Source: Castellaniella sp049673105
GTDB lineage: Bacteria; Pseudomonadota; Gammaproteobacteria; Burkholderiales; Burkholderiaceae_B
Assembly: GCF_049673105.1 (NCBI RefSeq)
Contig: NZ_JBATXG010000002.1
Location: forward strand, 1-11,915
Reading direction: 5' to 3'
Length of the DNA stretch: 11,915 nt
This document shows, one piece after another, positions 6,829 through 11,915 of the stretch (positions are counted from its first letter, which is position 1; each line of letters opens with the position of its first letter). Under the pieces are notes generated by a model, which worked only from the letters and a program-made list of their open reading frames with translations, was not told the origin of the DNA and did not search any database. A program made the position numbers and the translations under genes.

Positions 6829-7263
6829 TTACAGATAAAACATGGCCTTGGCCAGGAATACGATCAGCACCACGTGGCAGAACACGCTGAGGTGAATGAT
6901 CTGAAAATGGCGGGATTTCAGCCGACCTGTCCCGCTCATGATCATGGCGAACATGAAATGCCCCAGCACACTGAACGCCAGGATGATTTTGATCCACAGC
7001 AGCGTGGCGAAATGGCTGTCAAAGGGCTGCGCCAGGGCATCCCGGAACTGCCATGCCATGCCCAGGCCGGCGCCGAACAGGATGATCATGACGAACGGCA
7101 TGATGCGTCGGGCGCGGCGACCGATGGCCAATTCCACGCTGCGCATGGTTTCTCTGCCCAGGGGTTCGCGGATGCCTTCCAGGATCAACACCTCGAAGAA
7201 CACGGTGCCCACGAACATGATGGCGGCAAATAGATGCAATGTGATGAGTATGGAATGGCTCAT
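6829..7263 (-). CDS. CopD-like four-helix membrane protein
   Basis: 144 residues from the ATG complement at 7261-7263; upstream residues in the same open frame lack membrane character and a ribosome site. Four hydrophobic segments are visible (about 5-27, 53-73, 87-109 and 121-143). Histidines H10, H102, H124 and H130 lie in or next to helices, as in CopD-like and related haem- or copper-associated membrane proteins. The first segment ILITLHLFAAIMFVGTVFFE has the HLxxxxxxxG arrangement common in that family. A role in copper uptake or resistance is only a family-level guess: no CopC or other copper gene is nearby, so the protein may instead be a small b-type haem or unassigned membrane protein. 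No good Shine-Dalgarno is seen. An A/T-rich imperfect hairpin (6794-6799 with 6812-6817) follows the stop. Confidence 0.7.
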   Translation of the reverse strand: MSHSILITLHLFAAIMFVGTVFFEVLILEGIREPLGRETMRSVELAIGRRARRIMPFVMIILFGAGLGMAWQFRDALAQPFDSHFATLLWIKIILAFSVLGHFMFAMIMSGTGRLKSRHFQIIHLSVFCHVVLIVFLAKAMFYL

Positions 7264-7309
7264 GTCAGTAGAATAATTGTTTTCCCCCGGGTCTCGCAGG
7301 GACCTGAAA

Positions 7310-7338
7310 ATTGTAGGCCAGGAGGTCGGGGCCGTCAG
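7310..7338 (-). promoter_or_regulatory. Candidate sigma-70 promoter of the CopD-like gene
   Basis: Read on the minus strand, CTGACG (7333-7338) and TACAAT (7310-7315) are separated by exactly 17 bp and match the -35 and -10 consensus at 4 of 6 and 5 of 6 positions. The predicted start would give a leader of about 40 bases to the ATG at 7263. The fit is plausible but not proof. Confidence 0.4.
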
Positions 7339-7370
7339 GGCAGGCCATGTGCGGCGCGGGGGTATTGGAT

Positions 7371-7380
7371 GACAATTGTC
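7371..7380. promoter_or_regulatory. 10-bp palindrome before the lipoprotein gene
   Basis: GACAATTGTC is a perfect palindrome 18 bp upstream of the preferred start of the lipoprotein gene. It lies in a divergent 135-bp region that contains two more ATTGT words (near 7276 and 7310). It may be a small operator, but a palindrome of this size also arises by chance. Confidence 0.25.
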
Positions 7381-7398
7381 ATGAACAGGAATCAAGTA

Positions 7399-7890
7399 AT
7401 GCGATTCATTCGTTTTTCGATTGTGGCGGCAAGCGTGGCCGCCCTGGGGGCCTTGGCCGGTTGCGCATCGACCAAGCCGACTACCCCGCCCGCCGCGGCT
7501 GAAGCAGCAGCCCCGGCCTGCACGCCGGCTGCGCCTGGCGATGCGCTAGTGGGCAATTGGCTGTCGGTATCGTCACAGAAAGGCGTTGCAGGCGCCTTGC
7601 GCACGCTGTACACGCTGAATCCGGACGGCACCATGACGTACGTGGAACAGATCAAGCGGCCTCGCGCGCCTTCGCAGGGGCTGGAAGAATCCGGCTGCTG
7701 GGCGCGGGACAGCGGCGCTTTGGTGTTGCGCACCCTGGAATCCAATGGCGTGTCGGTGAATCTGAGCGATCCGATCTACACCAATCGCTACCGTATCCTG
7801 CAGTCTGATGCGGCCGAACTTCGGCTGCAGGGCGCCCAGGGCAGCGTGCGCGCACGGCGCATGTCGCCCGGCTATCGGCTGCCTTTTTGA
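7399..7890 (+). CDS. Predicted lipoprotein of unknown function, possibly lipocalin-like
   Basis: 163 residues from the ATG at 7399, preferred because AGGA lies 8 bp upstream and the signal peptide then begins correctly (MRFIRF, hydrophobic to residue 20, lipobox LAGC with Cys22). An ATG at 7381 would add six residues. After a Pro/Ala-rich linker (to about 50) comes a compact domain starting LVGNWLSVSS, with LNPDGTMTYVEQI, a single Cys in ESGCWARD, and strands such as ALVLRTLES and RYRILQ. This alternation of short strands, with GNW near the start and NPDGT at a turn, recalls small lipocalin-like beta barrels, but I cannot assign a family. The gene diverges from the CopD-like gene and converges on gltX with 9 bp between stop codons. 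The final residues (RRMSPGYRLPF) are basic. Confidence 0.8.
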   Translation: MRFIRFSIVAASVAALGALAGCASTKPTTPPAAAEAAAPACTPAAPGDALVGNWLSVSSQKGVAGALRTLYTLNPDGTMTYVEQIKRPRAPSQGLEESGCWARDSGALVLRTLESNGVSVNLSDPIYTNRYRILQSDAAELRLQGAQGSVRARRMSPGYRLPF

Positions 7891-7899
7891 TGGGCGGAT

Positions 7900-9318
7900 T
7901 TATCCGGCCAGGCTGGCGTCCAGGCGTTCAAGAACAGTGGTACGGCCCAGCAGGACCAGCACGGCGCTGATGGATGGGGTGTGCTTTTGGCCGGTCACGG
8001 CCACCCGCAGCGGAATCGCCAGTTTCGGCATCTTGACGTTTTCTGTCTTCAGGACGGATTTGATCAAGGTATCCAGCGCCTCGTCGGTCCAGGCGGGCAG
8101 GTCCTGGGCTTGCGCCCGGAAGGCATGCAGCAGACCCAGTGCGGTTTCGTCCAGCACTTCCGCCCGCAAGGCGGCATCTGCGGGCGTGTAAGGGCCGCAG
8201 AACAGCAGAGCGCCTTCGGCCAGGTCTTCCAGGGTCTCGCTGCGGTCGCGCAGCAGCGCCATGACGGCGGGCAGGTCGGCGGCTTGTGGGTTGCCGCCGC
8301 GCAGGGCGATGCGTGGAGCCACGCGGTCGGCCAGGTCGGCGGGGTCCAGCTGGCGCAGGGCATGCGCATTGACCCAGTTCAGTTTTTTCGGATCCCATTG
8401 CGCCGCCGAACGGCTGAGATGATGCGGGTCGAACCATTCCACGAATTGTTCGCGGGAAAAGAGTTCGTCGTTGCCGTGGCTCCACCCCAGGCGGGCCAGG
8501 TAGTTGACCATGGCGTCGGGCAGGTAGCCCAGGCGGTCATATTCCATGACGCTGACCGCGCCGTGGCGCTTTGACAGCTTCTCACCATCCGGCCCCAGGA
8601 TCATCGGCACGTGGCCATAACAGGGCGGTTCGGCGCCCAGCGCCTGCAGGATCGTGATCTGGCGCGGCGTATTGTTGACGTGATCGTCACCCCGGATCAC
8701 GTGGCTGATCTGCATGTCCCAGTCATCCACCACCACACAGAAATTGTAGGTGGGCGTGCCGTCCGGACGGGCGATCACCAGATCGTCCAGCTCGCCGTTG
8801 TCGAAGCTGATCGTGCCCTTGACCAGGTCATCCCAGGACGTGACGCCTTCTTGCGGGCTGCGAAAACGCACGACCGGCTGGATATCCGCCGGGATGGGCG
8901 GCAGGGTCTTGCCGGGTTCCGGACGCCAGGTGCCGTCGTAGCGCGGCTTGGCGCCAATCGCTCGGGCGCGTTCGCGCATGGCTTCGACTTCCGCCGGGGT
9001 GCTGTAGCAGTGGTATGCCGTGCCCTGGGCCAGCATGTCGGCGATGACCTGGCGGTAGCGATCCATCCGCTGCATCTGGTAGAACGGCCCTTCGTCGGGC
9101 TGCAGGTTCAGCCACTGCATGCCGTCCAGAATGGCCTGGACCGCTTCCGGGGTGGAGCGTTCCAGGTCGGTGTCCTCGATGCGCAACACAAAGGTGCCCC
9201 CGTAGTGGCGCGCGTAGGCCCAGGAAAACAGGGCGGTCCGGGCGCCCCCCAGGTGCAGGTAGCCGGTGGGGGAAGGGGCGAAGCGTGTGCGCACGGGGCG
9301 CGAGGCGGAAACGGTCAT
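7900..9318 (-). CDS. gltX: Glutamyl-tRNA synthetase (GltX)
   Basis: 472 residues, against 471 in E. coli. It charges tRNA-Glu with glutamate. The class I signatures are both present: APSPTGYLHLGG (HIGH motif, HLGG at 22-25) and KLSKR (KMSKS motif, 247-251). Between them lie RIEDTDLERS for glutamate and ATP binding and the acceptor-binding insertion with RYDGTW. The C-terminal half is the helical anticodon-binding domain, with LNWVNAHALRQ and a conserved tail VTGQKHTPSISAVLVLLG. In E. coli a zinc sits on Cys98, Cys100, Cys125 and His127; here the aligned residues are C104, S106, W131 and P133, so zinc is probably not bound. The spacing shows no insertion or frameshift. The start complement at 9316-9318 lacks a strong Shine-Dalgarno. 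The gene diverges from the Pat-like gene over about 108 bp. Confidence 0.98.
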   Translation of the reverse strand: MTVSASRPVRTRFAPSPTGYLHLGGARTALFSWAYARHYGGTFVLRIEDTDLERSTPEAVQAILDGMQWLNLQPDEGPFYQMQRMDRYRQVIADMLAQGTAYHCYSTPAEVEAMRERARAIGAKPRYDGTWRPEPGKTLPPIPADIQPVVRFRSPQEGVTSWDDLVKGTISFDNGELDDLVIARPDGTPTYNFCVVVDDWDMQISHVIRGDDHVNNTPRQITILQALGAEPPCYGHVPMILGPDGEKLSKRHGAVSVMEYDRLGYLPDAMVNYLARLGWSHGNDELFSREQFVEWFDPHHLSRSAAQWDPKKLNWVNAHALRQLDPADLADRVAPRIALRGGNPQAADLPAVMALLRDRSETLEDLAEGALLFCGPYTPADAALRAEVLDETALGLLHAFRAQAQDLPAWTDEALDTLIKSVLKTENVKMPKLAIPLRVAVTGQKHTPSISAVLVLLGRTTVLERLDASLAG

Positions 9319-9359
9319 GGCGATGGTCGGCGGACAAGGTGCGTGTCACGCAAGCCCTG

Positions 9360-9365
9360 TAGAAT
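9360..9365 (+). promoter_or_regulatory. Candidate -10 element of the Pat-like gene
   Basis: TAGAAT matches the -10 consensus at 5 of 6 positions and would start transcription near 9371-9373, but no convincing -35 lies 16-18 bp upstream. A start there would leave the ATG at 9370 at or before the transcript end and so favours the ATG at 9427. On the opposite strand TAAAAT (9383-9388) is a possible -10 for gltX, also without a good partner. Confidence 0.3.
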
Positions 9366-9426
9366 CAAGATGGAAATCGTGTATTTTAAAGGACGCCCCA
9401 TCTTTGGGGGTTTCGGGGTTGCGGTC

Positions 9427-11883
9427 ATGTTGCGTCATCGTCTGGCGGCTTTGTTCGAGCCGCGCTCCTTGCTGGTTCTCAGTTCACATGAACTGCCCGT
9501 CGTGCAGGCGCCGCCGCCCCTGTTGCAAGGGCGTATCGCCGCTGTGCGGGTGGACGATGGCGGGCGCTGGCAATTGCCGGCGACGCTGGATTTCCTGCAG
9601 CCGGGACAGCGTCTGGACATGGCATTGCTGTGTCTGGACCCGGCTCTTTTGCCGACTGCTCTGGGGGAACTGCGCGCGCATCATCCGCGCGCCGTCGTGT
9701 TGCTGCCGCATGAAACCCCGTCCGCCGATCCGACCGAAACCCATATCTATTGCCAGGCCTGGGGGCGGATGAACGATTGCCTGGTGCTGGGTCCCGGCGC
9801 GCTGGGCATCCAGCGCCCGCATCTGGGACTGAACCTAAGCCTGGACCCGCATGGCGCACCGGTGGGGCGGGTCGCGCTGGTCGCGCAATCGAGGATGGTG
9901 GCGGCGGCTGTGCTGGACTGGGCCGGAGACATTCGGCTGGGGTTTTCCGCCGTCGTCTCTACCGGGGATGCGTCCGGCGTGACGACTGCCGAAGTCCTGG
10001 AATATCTGTCCATGGACACGCGCTCGGACAGCATCGTACTGTACCTGGAAGAAGCCGAGTCCTCCCGGCGCTTTGCAAGCGCGCTGCTGGCAGCGGCCAG
10101 CGTCAAGCCGGTCATCGTCCTGAAAGCCGGTCGTCAGGGGGCAGGCAACGATGCGGCTGCCGATGCGGTGTTCGATGCCTTGTTGCGGCGCACCGGGGCG
10201 GTGCGCATCCGGTTTTTCGTGCAGCTGTTCTCGGCGCTTAAGGTGCTAGTTCACACCAAACGCCAGCGGGGCCGGCGTATCGCCCTGTTCGCCAACGGCC
10301 ACGGCGCTGCTCGCTTGGCGCTGGACTCCATCGGGTCTGGTGGCCCGGTGTCGCGCGCCGAACTTGGCACACAGACCCGGCGCGATCTGGCCGCCTTGCT
10401 GGAACCGGGCGCCGCCGTGGACAATCCTGTCGTCAGCCACGCGCCTTTGGATCCCGCCTGCCTGCGGCAAGCCTTGTCCTTGCTGGCGAGTGATAACAAT
10501 GTGGACGGGGTGCTGGTGCTGATCGCGCCCGATGCGCTGTCGGATATGGATGCCGCGACGGAAGCTCTGGCGCAGTTGTCCGAGGCGGCGACCAAGCCGA
10601 TCATTTCCTGCTTCCTGGGTGATGCTTCGATGCGGTCGCAGCGCCATCAGCTGGATGCCGTGGGCCTGCCGGCTTTCCGCACCCCCGAATCCGCCGCCAA
10701 TGCCTTCGGCATTCTGGCGTCGTACCACTATAACCAGACGCTGGCCCAGCAAGCGCTGCCGCCCGAGATGTTGAACCGGCCACCGCGGCTGGACGAGGCC
10801 CGCACCCTGCTCAGCGATGCCATCATGTCGGGCCGCGAGGAACTGGATCGTTCGGCCTGCCGCTGGCTGCTGGATTGTTTTCATGTCCCCGTCCTGATGG
10901 AAGATCAACCCATCCCCGAGGCGGCCCGTCAGAACGTGCCTATGGCCATTCAGGTGCATCAGGACGTCTGTTTCGGGCCTTATATCCAGTTCGGGCCTGG
11001 TGGGCGTCCGGCGCAGCTGGCCTCGCCGCACCGCGAAATCGAATTGCCGCCGTTGAATAATTATCTGGCGCGGCAGCTGATCCAGCGTGGGAAATTCTGG
11101 TCCCGCGTGCTGGAAAAGGATCTCAGTCCGGCGGTCTTCGAACAGCTGCGCGAATCGCTGGAACGCATTTCCGAAATCGTCAGCGCCTTGCCGGGCGTGC
11201 GCTCCCTGCGCATCGACCCCCTGTGGTGGGACGACACCAGTCTGTTCGCCGGCAACGTGCAGATCGGCCTGGACCCGAATTACGATGGCGAGCGCCCTGA
11301 GAACCAGGCCTACCGTCACATGGCGATCCACCCGTATCCGCGCAGCATGGTGCGGCCCATGGTCATGGCTGATGGACAAGAATGGTTGCTGCGGCCCATC
11401 CGCCCAGAGGACGCCACCTTGCTGCAGGAATTCGTGCGTGGTCTGTCGGATGAATCGCGCTATATGCGCTTTGTGTCCATGCTGCGCGAACTGACCCCCC
11501 GGATGCTGGCCCGTTATACGCGGATCGACTACGACCGCGAAGTGGCGCTGGTCGCCACGGTGCAGATTCCCAATCCCGAAAACCGCGGCCTGCTGCGCGA
11601 ACGCATCGTGGGGTTTGCGCACTACCTGCGCAATGCCGATGCGCAAGGCGCCGAATATGCATTGGTGATCGCCGACGATTGGCAGCGACGCGGCCTGGGC
11701 GGCGAACTCATGCACAGCCTGTTCCAGGTGGCGCGCCAGCAGGGTCTGCGCTACATCGAAGGCCTGGTGCTGGCCTCCAACCGCGCCATGATCGCCCTGA
11801 TGACGTCCCTGGGCCTGCAGAACGACCCCGACCCCGAAGACCCCAGCATGCGAAGGGTATGGATGAATCTGGACACGAAATAG
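9427..11883 (+). CDS. Pat/PatZ-like protein: degenerate NDP-forming acyl-CoA synthetase scaffold fused to a GNAT acetyltransferase
   Basis: 818 residues from the ATG at 9427; an in-frame ATG at 9370 would add 19 residues and is less likely given the -10 element. The domain order matches the protein lysine acetyltransferase Pat of enterics (886 residues in E. coli). A CoA-binding-like Rossmann domain (1-135) comes first, then succinyl-CoA-ligase-like domains (about 147-440, with AQSRMVAAAVLDWA from 153 and IVLYLEE 203-209). A shortened ATP-grasp remnant (about 460-640) and a GNAT domain (653-815) follow. The GNAT acetyl-CoA loop QRRGLGG (753-759) is intact. The synthetase half is eroded: SLLVLSS replaces the usual VIGAS, VLGPGALG replaces GPNSLG, and the ATP-grasp piece with the SPD-HK motif is missing. 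It probably acetylates protein lysines using acetyl-CoA, with the N-terminal part regulatory. Weak GGGG lies 8 bp before the start. Confidence 0.9.
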   Translation: MLRHRLAALFEPRSLLVLSSHELPVVQAPPPLLQGRIAAVRVDDGGRWQLPATLDFLQPGQRLDMALLCLDPALLPTALGELRAHHPRAVVLLPHETPSADPTETHIYCQAWGRMNDCLVLGPGALGIQRPHLGLNLSLDPHGAPVGRVALVAQSRMVAAAVLDWAGDIRLGFSAVVSTGDASGVTTAEVLEYLSMDTRSDSIVLYLEEAESSRRFASALLAAASVKPVIVLKAGRQGAGNDAAADAVFDALLRRTGAVRIRFFVQLFSALKVLVHTKRQRGRRIALFANGHGAARLALDSIGSGGPVSRAELGTQTRRDLAALLEPGAAVDNPVVSHAPLDPACLRQALSLLASDNNVDGVLVLIAPDALSDMDAATEALAQLSEAATKPIISCFLGDASMRSQRHQLDAVGLPAFRTPESAANAFGILASYHYNQTLAQQALPPEMLNRPPRLDEARTLLSDAIMSGREELDRSACRWLLDCFHVPVLMEDQPIPEAARQNVPMAIQVHQDVCFGPYIQFGPGGRPAQLASPHREIELPPLNNYLARQLIQRGKFWSRVLEKDLSPAVFEQLRESLERISEIVSALPGVRSLRIDPLWWDDTSLFAGNVQIGLDPNYDGERPENQAYRHMAIHPYPRSMVRPMVMADGQEWLLRPIRPEDATLLQEFVRGLSDESRYMRFVSMLRELTPRMLARYTRIDYDREVALVATVQIPNPENRGLLRERIVGFAHYLRNADAQGAEYALVIADDWQRRGLGGELMHSLFQVARQQGLRYIEGLVLASNRAMIALMTSLGLQNDPDPEDPSMRRVWMNLDTK

Positions 11884-11914
11884 TCCTGAGGACTATTTCG
11901 TGCCTGATTCATCC
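11861..11914. terminator. Long hairpin overlapping the stop of the Pat-like gene
   Basis: A perfect 13-bp stem (11874-11886 with 11890-11902, loop TGA) contains the TAG stop at 11881-11883. Beyond it the pairing continues: one bulged base (A11873), two G-C pairs, one T-T mismatch, then nine more pairs (11861-11869 with 11906-11914), 24 pairs in all. The right arm holds ATTTCG but no T run follows. It is a probable terminator or mRNA-end structure; it reaches the window edge and may extend further. Confidence 0.6.
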
Positions 11915-11915
11915 G

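Noticed and set aside
6669..6890. Small plus-strand frame of 73 codons upstream of the CopD-like stop
   Set aside because: It overlaps the end of the CopD-like gene, lacks a ribosome site and has no recognisable protein features.
8611..9426. Open extension of the Pat-like frame far upstream, across gltX
   Set aside because: It runs antisense to conserved gltX coding sequence and has no family similarity; it is only a GC-rich gap in stop codons.
10246..11715. 489-codon minus-strand frame opposite the Pat-like gene
   Set aside because: The sense strand carries the recognisable CoA-ligase and GNAT motifs; the antisense product shows no domain and is rich in Gln, His and Arg as expected of a shadow.
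1..11915. Mobile elements, CRISPR arrays, defence or phage genes
   Set aside because: No transposase, integrase, terminal repeats of an insertion sequence, regularly spaced repeats or known defence domains were seen; the genes are core or house-keeping types with uniform composition.

Overview
The window looks like a chromosomal segment from a high-GC betaproteobacterium of the order Burkholderiales, most likely family Alcaligenaceae (the Bordetella, Achromobacter and Castellaniella neighbourhood). The grounds are the accB-accC-prmA-DUF3426 gene order, a long Ala/Lys/Pro histone H1-like protein of the kind known in Bordetella, and the general protein style. This placement is inference from remembered gene order and protein resemblance; no search was run.

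Layout. Bases 1-5034 read rightward as a tight gene train: the 3' end of accB (biotin carrier), accC (biotin carboxylase), prmA (ribosomal protein L11 methyltransferase), a zinc-ribbon/DUF3426 membrane protein, a PfkB-family sugar or nucleoside kinase, and a glycine-zipper lipoprotein. Gaps are 3, 8, 17, 12 and 33 bp, so the first five genes at least are probably co-transcribed. Bases 5041-7263 read leftward: a two-repeat YggT membrane protein, a histone H1-like DNA-binding protein, and a small four-helix CopD-like membrane protein. A lipoprotein of unknown function (7399-7890, rightward) diverges from the CopD-like gene and converges on gltX (glutamyl-tRNA synthetase, leftward). Diverging from gltX is a long rightward gene for a Pat/PatZ-like protein: an NDP-forming acyl-CoA-synthetase-like scaffold fused to a C-terminal GNAT acetyltransferase domain. 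It runs to the end of the window.

How the genes relate. AccB and AccC are the biotin carrier and biotin carboxylase of acetyl-CoA carboxylase (malonyl-CoA for fatty acids). PrmA and GltX serve translation. The H1-like protein is a nucleoid protein. The GNAT fusion is probably a protein lysine acetyltransferase; in enteric bacteria its relatives tune acetyl-CoA synthetase. No mobile element, CRISPR array, phage, defence island or RNA gene is visible, and most of the window is ordinary core genome.

The points most worth a second look are these. The Pat-like protein appears to lack a block of about 65-70 residues from its ATP-grasp region and has weakened nucleotide and CoA motifs, while its acetyltransferase motif is intact. 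Its stop codon lies inside a long hairpin that reaches the window edge. A perfect 16-bp hairpin lies beyond the H1-like gene. The glutamyl-tRNA synthetase has lost three of the four zinc ligands known from E. coli.
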